Positions 36,189-49,413 of a stretch of 64,000 bases of DNA are shown piece after piece. This DNA comes from Vitis vinifera (lineage: Eukaryota > Streptophyta > Magnoliopsida > Vitales > Vitaceae): NCBI RefSeq assembly GCF_030704535.1, contig NC_081822.1, positions 33,029,501-33,093,500 on the forward strand, given 5' to 3'. The translations under genes were made by a program, and so were the position numbers. Numbering within the stretch: the first letter of the stretch is position 1; every line of letters starts with the position of its first letter. Under the pieces are notes generated by a model. It was given only the letters and a program-made list of their open reading frames with translations, was not told the DNA's origin and did not search any database.

Positions 36189-36337
36189 GGCCGTTGGATC
36201 ACAATTTGGAAGCAATCTGGCCGTTGGATCTCTTTGTTAATGTTGGGATTCAAATCTGGCCATCGGATCACAATTTGGAAGCAATCTGGCCGTTGGATCT
36301 CTTTGTTAACATTGGGATTCAAATCTGGGCGTTGGAC
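36189..36337. repeat. 69-bp tandem duplication next to the hAT/TNL junction
   Basis: Copies begin at 36189 and 36258, with a third partial copy at 36327-36337 that stops where TNL sequence starts. Each unit contains GGCCGTTGGATC twice. Confidence 0.9.
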
Positions 36338-36538
36338 CAACTGGTTGGAATAGGTTCCCAAATACGAGAAATGGAATTACTATTATGTACAGAATCAACT
36401 GATGTTCGCATGGTGGGAATTTGGGGCATGGGTGGCATTGGTAAGACAACCCTTGCACAAGCTATTTACGATCGAGTTTCTAGTCAATTTGAAGGTTGCT
36501 CCTATCTTGAAGATGTTGGAGAAGATTTGAGAAAATGA
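36194..36538 (+). other. Chimeric frame joining hAT repeats to NB-ARC
   Basis: A 114-codon frame starts in the 69-bp duplication and passes without a stop into the NB-ARC P-loop of the TNL duplicate. It ends at the TGA at 36536. The transposon part encodes a repeated IWPLDLFVN peptide. Expression is unknown. It is probably a chance fusion. Confidence 0.6.
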
Positions 36539-39500
36539 GGTTTAATAGGTTTACAAGAGAAGCTTCTTTCTCAAATTCTAGGACATGAAAATATAAAGTT
36601 AAATGGGCCAATTTCTCTAAAGGCAAGGCTTTGCTCCCTAAAGGTCTTTATTGTTCTTGACAATGTACATGATCAAAATATACTTGAATACTTAGTTGGA
36701 AGCCATGATTGGTTTGGACAAGGAAGTAGAATCATTATCACAACTAGGGATAAGCGTTTATTAATGTCACATGGAGTGAGGGTCTATGAGGTTAAGAAAT
36801 TAGTTCATACTGAAGCTATTGAGTTTCTTAGACGTTATGCCTCAAAACAACAAATTGCTATTGACGAATTTATGGAGCTTTCCAACAATATAACAACATA
36901 TGCTCAAGGGCTTCCATTAGTTCTTAAAGTCCTAGGCTCTTTTTTATTTAGCATGAGCAAACATGAATGGAGAAGTGAGTTAGACAAACTAAAAGATACT
37001 CCTCATGGTAGAATTCAAGAAGTGTTTCGAATAAGTTATGATGGGTTGGATGACAAAGAGAAAAACATATTTTTGGATATCGCGTGTTTTTTCAAAGGTG
37101 AAGATAAAGATCATGTGATAAAAATATTAGATGGTTGTGGCTTCTTCGCAGTTAGCGGAATAAGAGGTCTCATTGATAAGTCTCTTATAACTATTTCCAA
37201 CAATGACAAAATAGTGATGCATGATTCACTCCAAGAAATGGGTTGGGAAATCATTCGCCAAACAAGCCCTAAAGAGCCTGGCAAATGCAGCAGATTATGG
37301 ATTTACGAAGATGCCTATCATGTATTAAGTAAAAATACGGTGAGAACCTAATTCATCAATTACTTTTTTGTAACAAAGATTTAGATTGAAAAATACAGCA
37401 TATTAATTTTGTTTAAGTAACTATATATTTATATAATTCTAGAAAAATCCTTTATCTTGCATGTTTTTCACTAATCCTTTTTACTTGTTTATTAGGGAAC
37501 ACAAGAAGTTGAAGGCATATTTTTAAACTTGTCTGGTATAGAAGAGATACACTTTACAACAAAGGCCTTTGCTGGGATGGATAAGCTTAGATTGCTCAAA
37601 TTCTATGACTATATCCCCTCGACAAACTCAGAATGTACTAGTAAAAGGAAATGTAAAGTGCATATTCCTCGGGATTTTAAATTTGATTACAATGAATTGA
37701 GGCATCTACATTTACATGGATATCCTTTGAAGCTGTTGCCGCATGATTTTAGCCCCAAGAATCTTGTTGACCTCAGCCTGCCTTGTAGTTATGTTAAACA
37801 ACTTTGGAAAGGAATCAAGGTATGATTATAATTTATTCATTTTTTTTTAATAATTTGCAATATCAGCGAAAGCTAATTTTTCTAGCTACTTGTCATTCAT
37901 TTCAGGTTCTTGAAAAGTTAAAATTCATGGATCTCAGTCACTCCAAATATCTTGTAGAGACCCCAAATTTCTCAGGGATCAGCAATCTTGAGAAGTTAGC
38001 TCTCACAGGGTGTACGTATTTGCGTGAGGTTCATCCAACCCTTGGAGTTTTGGGCAAGCTTAGTTTCTTGAGTTTGAGAGACTGCAAAATGCTGAAGAAT
38101 ATTCCAAACAGCATTTGTAAGCTGAAATCTCTGGAAACTTTTATTTTTTCTGGTTGCTCAAAAGTTGAAAATTTTCCGGAGAACTTTGGGAACTTAATTA
38201 GAACAGTTGAAGGAGCTATATGCAGATGAAACTGCTATAAGTGCACTACCCTCCTCGATTTGTCTCTTGAGAAACCTTCAATTATTATCCTTTAATGGAT
38301 GTAAAGGACCACCATCTGCCTCATGGTTAACGTTGTTGCCAAGAAAAAGTTCAAATTCCAGCAAATTTCTATTGTCTCCGTTGTCAGGTTTGGGCTCTCT
38401 AAAAAAACTGAATTTGAGAGACTGTAATATATCAGAAGGAGCAGACCTGAGTCACCTTGCAATCTTATCTTCGCTGGAAAATTTGGATTTAAGTGGGAAT
38501 AACTTTATTAGCCTGCCTTCAAGCATGAGTCAACTTTCTCAGCTTGTAAGGCTTAAGTTGCAAAATTGCAGAAGGCTTCAAGCATTGTCGGAGCTTCCAT
38601 CAAGCATAAAGGAGATAGATGCACATAATTGCATGTCATTAGAAACAATCTCAAACCAGTTGCTCTTCTCGTCTCTTAGACATGTCTCTTTTAGTGAATG
38701 TTTGAAAATTAAAACCTATCAAAACAACATTGGGTCCATGTTGCAGGCTCTGGCAACTTTTCTTCAAACTCAGAAGAGGTCTGGATATGCTCAGGTGAGT
38801 CCATTCTCTATCTCTGATATCATTATTTTCATTATGCAGTAATATCATACAGTTGAAATTGATGAAAAATGAGTACCACGTGGCTCCACTGTTATACTAT
38901 CAAGAAATCTGAAGTTTATTTATTGAAAACAATTAGAGAAGAGTTTCAACATCATCATGATTCTCATGTACAGGATAACCCAGAGAGTGTGAACATTGAA
39001 TTCAGCACTGTTGTTCCTGGAAGTGAAATACCAGATTGGTTCAGCTATCAGAGCTCTGGGCGTAAAGTAAATATAGAGCTACCTCCAAATTGGTTTAATA
39101 GCAACTTCCTGGGTTTTGCACTTTCTGCTGTCCTTGGTTTCGATGCCCTGCCCAGTCACGACCCTAATTTTAACGTTTTTAGCTTATTTTGTATATTCGA
39201 TTTCCAAAATTCCGCTGCTTCTTACAGTGATAATGTCTTCCATCTTAATTCTGGGCCTGCATTAATCGAGTCAGATCACCTTTGGCTGGGGTATGCACCA
39301 GTTGTCAGCTCCTTCAAGTGGCATGAAGTGAATCACTTTGAGGCTGCATTTATGGCGTTCACCAACAACTTGGCCCTGGTGGTTAAGAGGTGTGGGATTC
39401 GGCTAGTATACAGCAGTGAAGATGTGAGTGACAACAACCCAACAATGATCCAATACATTTCTCCACCTCCTCCTCCCCGTTCAACTCTCCTTATTCAAGA

Positions 39501-39558
39501 AATTGATGAGGGGGGACCCAGTGGAAGTGCCTGCTCTAGCGAGGACTCATGCACCTAA
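36338..39558 (+). pseudogene. Partial duplicate of the intact TNL, lacking the TIR exon
   Basis: Nearly identical to 4166-7350, introns included. Exons correspond to 36338-37339, 37496-37819, 37906-38794 and 38974-39558. The TIR exon and start of NB-ARC are absent: homology begins at DQLVGIGSQ directly after hAT repeats. Lesions are TGA at 36536-36538 (an Arg codon in the intact gene) and a 4-base insertion at about 38195-38200, which shifts the LRR frame until 38207. One in-frame codon is also lost near 36783. The P-loop, GLPL, RNBS-D, MHD, LRR and C-JID-type domains remain readable. The C-terminus ends earlier (SEDSCT) than in the intact gene. Confidence 0.92.
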
Positions 39559-41223
39559 CACATTGAGAGGACCCAAGCCATGATTCCACTCAAGGGACAA
39601 TCCATTCATCAATGCACTGGCTTATGGGCTTTGAGTTCAAAGAAAATTCATTTAACTTTATCTGATATTTATTTTTCCTAGTAATAACTACTTATTAGTT
39701 ATATGCCATTAAGTGAAACGTACTTGAACTATCTGATAATTGCTCTAGTCTATGTGATGGATATTATCTTTGGCCATAAGCCTAAATAGATAAAGAAAAT
39801 GAAATTGAGGAAGGAGAGAGTACGTGCAGGTATCGCTCTTGATGAAGAGGTGAACTTGTTTATAGTATTTTCAATTCCATGCTGAAGCATTAAATCAGTG
39901 GAATTAAGTACTTCATATATTAGAGATCAATTTGCTTATTTAGGCCAAAAGGGATTCGAGAATGATTTATAAAAGAATATTTGACAGAATTCTTTAATTT
40001 CTACCTTTTTGTTATTGCTTTAGATTCAAATTTACAGTAAGTTCATAGCAGTGGGTAGGTCAGTGTTATTTAGTAGTTTTGTAGGTTTCTTGGAATTAAT
40101 TACGGGGTGCTTGGCGAAAAGATTTTATCTGATAGTTGTGTGTTCTCTTTTATCTTATTTTATTTTTATTTTGAGTTATTGTTTTTCTACCTCGAATTCC
40201 TTGTGTTGCTACATTAGGCTATGTAGTTCAAGCTTGATAATTTTGTTTCATACCTTTGAACTTCAAATCTTTCTAGATTGTGTCTTACTCTTAGTTGAAG
40301 GCCTGAGGTTATTGATTTATCAACTAAGATGACACATAGAAGTTTAGAAAGGCTAGAAAAGGCAAACTAATGGTAGGTATGGCTTGGGTTGGATCGAGTT
40401 TTTAAAACTTTACAAAATGGTTTCTTAAAAAGGGTTTAAAAATAGCTCGAGCGCTCAAGCTTTGGATCAAGTGCTCGAGCATTGGATCAAGCACTTTGAG
40501 GGTGCTCAAGCTCTACCAACTAAATCTTCCAAAATTATGGAGAATTGTCTTTGGCTTATGCACTTGAGTATGCACTAACTCCAAACACTCTTTGACTCTA
40601 TATCTTTTAGCAGTAAAGGGTCTCTTCATCATTTTACTTTTTATACAGGATTCATAGACTGAAAGATCTTCTGGAATTAGTGAATGCAATATTCTAGAAT
40701 TGATCAATCTTTGGATCCTAAATTAATATGACATAGGATCAAGTGTTAAAGTTGAGCTTGATTAGTGCTAGGTTCCTTTCTTCTAAGTGAGATATGATTA
40801 TTCTCATTACTTGGCCAAATGGATAATGGAGATGCAAAATAAATATTATCTATTAGCATTACTAAGCATACAAACAAATCACTCAATTTATCAAAAACTT
40901 GTTTATTATTAAAAATATTGAATAATTTAGTTTATATAAAATAGAAATCAAAATTAAATTATTCCTAGACTTGGGAACATAAAGATAATCTTTGAGTTCT
41001 AGAAGATAATTATTATCTAGGATAAAGGTACATAAAAACTATTACTACCTACACCACAATCCTGACATTAAAAGCTAGCATTAGGTACATGTCCCTATTA
41101 TTTTGTCTTCTCCTTAGTTGAAATCCCTATAAAGAATTACAAATATGGTAAGTGAGCCTAGAATCTATCCACCAAGAATTGGTGGAATACACCACTAAAC
41201 ATAATTGAACTAAAAGCTCATGA
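39559..41223. other. 3' flank of the TNL duplicate, intergenic
   Basis: No recognised gene. A short stretch at about 40445-40505 repeats GCTCGAGC and TTGGATCAAG words. A 40051-40332 frame is hydrophobic but has no domain I recognise. Confidence 0.45.
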
Positions 41224-41614
41224 TGCATACTTGGTTGTTTCTTCAGGAAAATTGAACACTCCTTTTTCCATTGGCCTTTTCATTCCACAAATGAAACACT
41301 TACCTTACCATTTGTTCTTCTTCCTCTTGGCCTTGAACTTTCCCTTTTGGTTTGTGGTTTCAATATTGTTCTTCTTCTTCTTACAAAAAGAACCTAAAGA
41401 ACTCTCGACTACCATATGGATGTGCTTCTGGTACTTGAGAATCCCCTCATCCATTTGGAGTTCCCCCATTAGTCCAAGTAAGCTCATCACTAATTTATTC
41501 ATAATATAGTTGAGCTTGAATTATGTGCAAGAGTTTGGCAAGGTCTCTAGGGCCATGTCATCCTAGTTTTCCCCATTAATCTTAGCTCCAACGATGTCCA
41601 TCTTGTTAAAGAAA
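41224..41614 (-). pseudogene. Copia gag relic with degenerate zinc knuckle
   Basis: The minus strand at about 41310-41230 reads KCFICGMKRPMEKG, a damaged CX2C zinc knuckle, preceded by a Lys/Asn-rich segment (41400-41310) and gag-like sequence to about 41610. Stops interrupt it. It follows the minus-strand LTR-like sequence, as expected for the start of a Copia. Confidence 0.55.
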
Positions 41615-43188
41615 CCTATTGGGAACCCCGAATTACTACGTTCCCATGCCCTGGATCGCGTAGGATGCATGCAAATCTATCATAGGCTCTTTAAATATAT
41701 CACAACGGATAAACAAGTATTCAAAAAAAAAAAAATGATACCATAGAAAATATGGATAGAGAATAAAATCACATACCTTTGATCTGGATGTTCTCGGATT
41801 GATTCCAATCGATGTAGATAACTCTAAAGTCGTAATGGATCTCGTAAACACCATGATCTTTCACCTAATAACTCTTCCTTGTTTCTAGGCACTAAGATGG
41901 TAGAGATCTCAAGGGTGGAGGCTAAGGTTTTCTCTTTGGACTGAAAAGGGAGAACGACCAAACCTAGAAACCCTAATCCCTAAAGGGGTATTTATAGTCT
42001 TCTTACTAAGCTTAAGTGACTTGAACCCACTATAGGTTTGGGTCACTTCATCTAACCTAAAAAGGTTGTTAATTGATTAATTAATCATACAAGACTTAAT
42101 TAATCAATTAGCCTAATCTAAATATACCACTCACTTATCTTTGTGCAACCTTGTGTAATTACCAAAATGCCTTTATGCACAAAAGTGAACTAAAAACCCA
42201 TCCAACCCTCATAAACTGTGTCATTAAGGAATATGAGCTTAGAGTGGGGACCATTGAGACCCATAAGAGTATTGGATCCCTTATAATCAAGTTTTGAAAT
42301 TGACTCAACATCCCACTACAGAAAGTTAACTACACTTTAGTTCCTATGTAGATTACAATGAGACACCAAGTGCTCAGGTCCGTGACCTACTATCAACTAC
42401 ATGCAGATTCCTTATGGACTACTATTATAATCTAACATGGTAATGCTATCACCTATCAAGATTACATCTCAAATCCTTGAGTTATAGATCATACTTATTA
42501 TGTGATCAATTAACATATTCTAACTCCAAGGAGCATATGTCAATTCCACTAAAGGAATTAATGTGGCCACAAATTTCATGATCACATGTTCTTTGGATCA
42601 CCTAAGATAACACACTGTCTCAATCCCATGAGATATCATGGTGCCTATATTGAGAATACTTGTTGCCACCAACCTCCATCAATAGTGACCCAATCCATAG
42701 GGATATATGACCACTTTAGGGTTTCAGCCATAGGTTAAAGCCTCTTGTTGACGTTGGCACAGACTCAATATCCTCTCAAGGTTGAGAATCTGTGTAGTAT
42801 AGTAGCTTGGGGAATCATGACAATTGATAGTCTTGCGTCATGATTCACCGTAGGTCTTGTCCAATGTGCATCACATACACTAGTGCATTCACCATGGGAA
42901 ACCCATCCCAATGGCCAAGATAAGACATCCCTTCAATTAGAAGGTGGTGCACTATAGTCTCTATTGGATTGCCCAAATCCATGAACCAACTATGGACAAC
43001 TTATCTACTTATAAGGGACCCATGACCTGTATCTTCTGTGCAACTCCTAATACACCCAAGTCATGTACAATGTAAGAAATATGGACTGCATGCTCAAATC
43101 AATGTCAGTATACCAAAAGGGTAGCAAGGGGATAGTTAAGTCTAACTTTGTTACATCATGTCTTACTTTTAGGGGCTTAATCCTAACA
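41615..43188 (-). repeat. Copia LTR-like sequence, minus orientation
   Basis: On the minus strand it begins TGTTAGGATTAAGCCCC at 43188. Towards its end it holds a plant 5' UTR-like stretch (AGGGATTAGGGTTTCTAGG), and gag-like sequence follows. I do not see a clean primer-binding site, so the inner edge is approximate. Confidence 0.6.
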
Positions 43189-43364
43189 AAACCAACCATA
43201 CAAATCATATAATCTCTAACGAGAGTTCCTTCTAACATCTTAGCATTCATGATGGACCTAAGGGGACAATTTATTTAGTTAACTTGACTTTACCACCAAA
43301 CATCTAATGCAAACAAAGGATAATATCATAACTTGTTGTCATAACCACGTCTTGATGTTGCAAC

Positions 43365-44415
43365 TATTAGGATTGAGCCCTAAAAAGCATTACATGATAT
43401 AATAGATAGAGATTCATTTATAAATTTATTTATTCATATTTCTTCGTTTATCTCTATTATCCCATATACATTAATTGGTTTCTTGAGCATATATGGCCAC
43501 ATTACTTACATTGTACATGACTTAGAGTTGCATAGAACATCCAAGTCATGGGGTCCTTGCAAAGTGATGAGTAGTCTACAATCAATTCATGGATTTGGGA
43601 AATCCATCTAAAATTGTGCTACACTACCTCCTAATTAGAAAGATGACTTATCTTAGTCATCAGGATAGTTTTCTCATTATGAGTGCACTACTATATGTGA
43701 TGCACACTGGACAAGACCTACAATGAACCATGACATAAGGATATTGGTTCCCATGATTCACTAAGCTACTATACTATATGGACTCTCAACCTTGAGAGAT
43801 ATTAAGCATGTGCTAAAATCAACAAGAGTCTTTAACCTATGGGTGAAACCCTAAGATGACCATATATCCCTATGAATTGGGTCATTGTTGATGAAGGCTA
43901 ATGATAATAGTTATTCTCAATAAAAACATCATGATATCTCATGGGATTGAGACAGTGTGTCACCTTGGGTGATCCAAAGGATATGTGATCTACAAGACTA
44001 TGGTCATAACATTTCCTTTAGTGGAAATTTGACATATGCTTATCAGAACTAGAGCATGTTAATTGCTTAAGGATTGGAGACATAATCTTGATAGGTGATA
44101 ACACTACCTTATTATATTACAAACATTAGTTCATGCGATTTATGAGAGCCAAAGCTTTCTCCCTCTTATTGCCCACCCTTTAAAGTGCCAAAATTATGGT
44201 TAGAGTTATCACGTGGAAGATCTTAGGTGTATGAGACTTTCAGATAGATACATTAGACTCTTCTTCACCATGCAAAATTGATTTTGGAATATCCAAATCA
44301 TAGGTAAAGTTTTCTAAAGCATTGTTCTTCTAGATCATGTTAATACAAGTTTTATTTTTATGCTTCTGTTGCTAGGATCTAAAGTCCTAGGGAGTATTCA
44401 TGCACCTAACCTGAA
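43365..44415 (+). repeat. Copia LTR-like sequence, plus orientation
   Basis: It begins TATTAGGATTGAGCCC and is the inverted, diverged counterpart of the 43188-side LTR up to about 44125. After that it is not alignable by eye. No internal coding region follows. Confidence 0.6.
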
Positions 44416-46110
44416 CTTGAACTTGGGATAGGGAATAAAGAAATATAAGTTTCCCTACAATAGCACATTATCCAAAGATTCAAGTATGATACACTTAGTT
44501 TTTTGACCTGCCTTATGTCAACTATGATAAGTATCCCTCTCCTCTTACACAGATCGTTCATTAAGAGGATTTGGAGCAAATTCCTATATTACCCATTTTA
44601 GCTCCTCTAAAATAAGTATCATGTCCAAATTCCTTTTTCCAATCTACATAGTTTGATCCACTCAATTCATTAGTTATGAGAATGACATTAATCATATTAT
44701 AAGACATGATATCTGTAACAAAAATAAAACCCATGCATTAATTAAAATTGAGTATCCACACAAAGCAAAAATAAATTTAGAAGAAAAATAAAGCTCTTAG
44801 GACTATCCATTTGCAAGGTATCATAAAAATCAAGCCTACAATGGGCAGGTCATGACCTTAATATTAGTTAGAGATTTTCTCAAATCATTTTTTCTACCTT
44901 AACCATGAGCGATATTTAAGGCAAGATTAACATACCTTATCTATTTACCTCTTGAACTATGCAAGTGGAACTGTGGTAGGTGATTTGTTGGGATGGTTCC
45001 TCCCACTATAGACATGTATAGTCTTATCCATATGGAATGTTCATATCCCTTGATTCTTATGACCCTATCCATGAATGGGGTAGTGATGAGCCCAAATCAA
45101 CATGGCTTTGACAATGGTTGGGCTTTGGTAAGACTCTCTCCTACTTAATTTTTTGGAAATAAGAGTTTTCTCTAAATTAATGGTAATTCCTTAATGGATA
45201 AAATATTCCTTATGAAAATAATTCCAAAATGTTTATTTCTTTAAAAGGAATTAAATAATCCATTTTGGAAATTATTTTCAAAATATTTTATTTCCATTAA
45301 ATTACTATTTACTTTTTAACACTATTTTGGTAACCTTCTTAATTATAAATTATCTATCATGAACTTTCCAAAATTAACTTACTTTCCCAAATTGGAATCT
45401 TGTGCAAATAAGAAAAAAAAATTATTTTATAAAGATATATTTGAAAAATTAAGAATTATTCCTTCAAGGAAAAATTTTATTTTTAAAAATCTCTAAAATT
45501 TAAGAGGATTTTAAATAAAATAAAAATAAATTTTTGAAAAGGAAAGTAAATTCTTAATCCTTTTCCAACTCATTATTTTCCTAAAATAACTTGTCTAACC
45601 ATGCACATTTCAATTTAATAGGTAAACTATTTTGGAAAAATTACATGAAAATTCATTTCATAATTAAGAAATACAAAATATCCATTTTTAGGCCAAACAC
45701 ATGCCAAAAGCAAATATAGACATAAAAACATATAAGGAAATAAAATAAATATTTTCTCATGGCCTTTTAGGATCCTATTGCACAATTTTGGTAACTCAAT
45801 TAGGATAGAATCCAAATTTACCAAAAATAAACCTACAACCAAAAATAGGGTTAGATAAAAAAAATAATAAAAAAAATGCCCTTGACCTCACATATATCTC
45901 AAATACCAATTTTACCCCTACTACTTACTTATTGTGGTCTGTATCACTAGAGTGTTGGATGGTCACTTAAGTACCCTTGGACTACTTGATGGCCGCTCGA
46001 GCGTCCATGGAGTACTAGATGGCCACTCGAGCACTACCACTTGCATCTTTGGCCAAGTGTAAAATAAATGTTGAATGCCTGGTGATGTTTTGATTGTGTA
46101 AGAAGATGCT
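44416..46110. other. AT-rich intergenic region
   Basis: No gene recognised. At 45960-46035 several GG(C/T)C(G/A)CTCGAGC words occur, similar to those near 40445-40505. Confidence 0.45.
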
Positions 46111-47737
46111 AATTCAACATTATTGTTTCCAGAAGTAGAATACCAGATTGAATAAGTTCTCAAAGTTAGGGAAGTATAGTAGGAGAGCTACCTCCAATTT
46201 GGTTTAATTCCAAGTTCCTGGGTTGTGCTTTTTATCTTGTCATCATTCTTGAGGAACATGGCTTTCTTAGTCTTATATTCACAACTTGTACCTTAACATA
46301 TTTTGAAGCTTGTCTTTGGACTCCCATCTTATATAATGAGAACCCTTCTCCACCTCGTGGTAATATAGGGATTGGGTCAACTCACGTGTGTCTATTTTAT
46401 GTACCATTTCTTCTCTGCATCGATTGGCATCAAGTCACTCAAGTCATGGCCAAATTTTTTGTGAACTCCCACACAAACTCCCACTTTCATTTTTGAATTA
46501 GGAGGTGTGGGATTGGTTTAGCATATAGTGATGAAGACGTGAATCATGACAATACACTAATCATCCAATCCAATTCTAATTACTGTTGTCCTCACTGTTA
46601 GATTATTTGGCTTAGAGCAAACCATGAAATGTTGCCCTTTGCAATTATTTACTTTGGATGTAACAGATGATATGATGATGACTTGGATCACAATATCCAA
46701 GAAGAGGAGGAGGTCGGTGGAAGAAGGTCATCTAATGATTAGGGGGAGCCCATTGAAGTCTTATCTTTAAAGATAAGGATGTCATAGAATTACTTGACAC
46801 CATAATCAGGAAAAGCCTCGACGAGGGTGAAGCTAGTGGAAGTAGGTGGTCTAGTCATGACTTAGTGTTGCAAACTAACAAAAATAACTAATAAAACAAG
46901 TCCATGTGTTAGGGACAAAGCCCCTGTACCCCCTAAAAATCTCATAATTTTATCTTTATCACATGTTGCATCGCGAACTTTTTAGGTCAAACCAAAAAGA
47001 ATTCGAGTTACCAAACTCTTAACACTTAGAATCGGAGAATTATGATCATTACGAATTCCAAGATTGGGGGGCCCAGTGGAAGTCTTCCCTTTGAAGATGA
47101 GGATGAAATAGAATTACACAACTTCACAATCAGGAGAAGCCTTGACAGGGGTGAACCCAGTAGTGATGACTTAGAATAAGAGAATTTTGATTACTTCTAC
47201 TAGGTTGAAAAGGAGCCTAGTGGAAGTCTTCTCTTTAAAGATCAGGAGGAAGTAGGATTACAAGATTTCATAGTTAGAAGAATCCTTGAGGAGGGTAAAC
47301 CCAATGGAAGTAGGTGGTATAGTAATGACTTAGAAAATTCTGATCATTACAACATCTAGGTTGTGAGGGAAGCCAGTGGAAGTGTTGTTCTCTTTGAAGA
47401 TGAGGACAAAATAAAATTACAAGACACCATAATTAGGAGGAGCCTTGAAGAGTGTGAACCCAATGGAAGTGGATGCTTTGATTATAAGGACTCTCACAGC
47501 TGCCGTGGATTAGTATCTGAGGAGAGAAAAGATCTCCAAATCACAACTAATCTTCCTCGGAATCCCATTTTTGCTTTTCGATTGATTTTCTTGTTGGGAA
47601 CGGTTATGGGAATATTAGGCTTCTTCTTTTGGATAAAATTGATTAAGGATCTTGCATTTGCTTATTCCTTGCACTGTATCTCTTATTCAAATGGTGATGG
47701 ATTTCTAAACTTCTTGGTAAGTTACACTAGACGGTAG
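46111..47737 (+). pseudogene. TNL 3' end relic with fourfold acidic tail repeat and membrane-like segment
   Basis: From 46111 the sequence follows the last TNL exon (a decayed VPGSEIPDWF, then ELPP-WFNS-FLG, then RRCGIGLAYSDEDV at about 46500) with many stops. After it a unit encoding roughly ASGSLLFEDEDEIELQDTII followed by a RRSLDEGEPSGSRW-like stretch occurs four times, starting near 46745, 47066, 47213 and 47368. The last copy is open (47363-47737) and leads into a hydrophobic stretch (FRLIFLLGTVMGILGFFFWI) and a stop. An extra block of about 170 bp (46869-47030) interrupts between copies 1 and 2. TIR, NB-ARC and LRR parts are not found nearby. Confidence 0.8.
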
Positions 47738-49413
47738 TGCATATATTTATATGTTTTCATTATATGAATGGAATCTTAACTTCAAGTATAAATTCAAGGT
47801 TTTCTATAGTAAGAAAATTATGTTTTTGTTAAATGCATGGAACCTTAACTTCAACCATAAATGCAAGGTCTATAGTAAGAAAATTACTTGTTAATGATTA
47901 AATAAGAGAAACTCTTATTCATGTCATGGAACAATTTTCATGACAAGTGAGTTACCTTATTATGCTTTTGGTGAGCCCACGTTTCTACGAAGTGCTGAGG
48001 CAGTAAGAATTCATGACTTCTTGTGATGATTTACTCACCCATGGTTAAAGTTCTCATCTTATGCTATCAATTAGATATAATAGAATTAAGGACCTTTTTG
48101 AAGAGTAGAGATCGCCAAACTTTTTGAAGAGTAGAGATCGCCAATTTCTATATATATATGAAAGGGAAGAGAAAAGAAAGTGGAGAGCGTATGATGAAAG
48201 CTTCAAAATCAATCCTAAAGGAGACTAATGAAAATAAGTAAAAACATTCCTTATAGGTTAAATATCATACTTAATCATTGTCTTAATGTAATTAGTTAAA
48301 TAATAACAATAACATCCTGATTAAATTAATTACTGAAAGTGGATTTGATAAAAACTAATCCATTAGGAACATAATTGCTCTTTAATTTTTGTTTGCAATT
48401 ACCTGTGGGACACTTTGCCTTGTGGTGGTTGTGTTATTGAAGACTTTGATTATATGGTGACTAAAAAGGACTCAGCATGCTTGACAAGGACCTGGTGTAG
48501 AGGAATGAAAAGTTGAAGCAATGAAACTTGAACAAGAATCTCACCTATGGATAACACCTAGAGGGGGGTGAATAAGTGTTTTTTTAAAACAATTAGAGAT
48601 GGTGTCTCACAAATACTCATAGTTCCCGTGTTCTTGTCTTATAAAATGATCTTGTTTTTCAACCTTATAAACAAACAAGCAAATCACAAGCAACAATGGA
48701 TGTATCAACACTTTCCCAAACAAGTTATTCAATGTAAACCACATGCAAATGAGACAACACTCCCCAAACATAATATTTAAAAAATTGCATCAATATAAAA
48801 ATTCATTTTCACATGCCCCTTATCATCAATCAACAACAACTAACATATATCTTGTTCTTTCAAAGATTCTATAGACACTTTTTAACTCATGCTTGAATTA
48901 ATTCAATCACCGTAATACAATGAAAAATATCATTAGTGCATGAAATGCTAGTAGACATAAAAGATAGAGATGAACACAAGAAGCAATACTTAGAGAATTT
49001 GAAAGAATGAAAGCTTTATTACTTAAGAATGCTTTATTGTGGCTTGAAATCTTTCAAGTGTTTAATGATTTGCCAAATGAGACCATCATCCATTTAGAGG
49101 CATCATGGGAACTCTCTAAGAATTGTGATGGTTCCCCACAAATTTAGGACTCCTTGGAGATTACTGCGTACAAGCTATGTATAAATTATGCATAAGAATT
49201 TTCCAGAACCATAGTATTCCAAGGATTTTCACCAATGTGTAGACGTCTTTAGGTCATTCTAAAAGCTTCTTCCCCCTCTGAAAGCTCAAGTGAGATTATT
49301 CAAGTAGGATGTGACAATCAACTATTGATTTTTTATAAAGTCTCACTCAAAACCTTCTCTAAATAGCTCACTTTTTTAATTGAAACCCATTTTGTTGTAT
49401 CTTTAAAACCCTC
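47738..49413. other. Intergenic region with possible retroelement remnants
   Basis: A 26-bp tandem duplication lies at about 48093-48145 (CTTTTTGAAGAGTAGAGATCGCCAA twice). ACACCTAGAGGGGGGTGAATAAG at 48557-48579 resembles a word common in plant LTR elements, but no full element is visible. Confidence 0.4.

Larger units (their letters stand above)
31117..36337 (-). mobile_element. hAT-superfamily DNA transposon, decayed and truncated at its right side
   Basis: The left end CAAGGATGAAAATATCGG at about 31117 starts a subterminal region full of GGATATATCGG words. The minus strand encodes a multi-exon hAT transposase. The promoter side carries the 165-bp array and a 69-bp duplication and then joins TNL coding sequence at about 36338, so the right terminal inverted repeat is missing and no target duplication can be defined. 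Confidence 0.82.

Noticed and set aside
36125-36361. Frames on both strands in the 69-bp duplication
   Set aside because: They arise from the repeat itself and have no recognisable domain.
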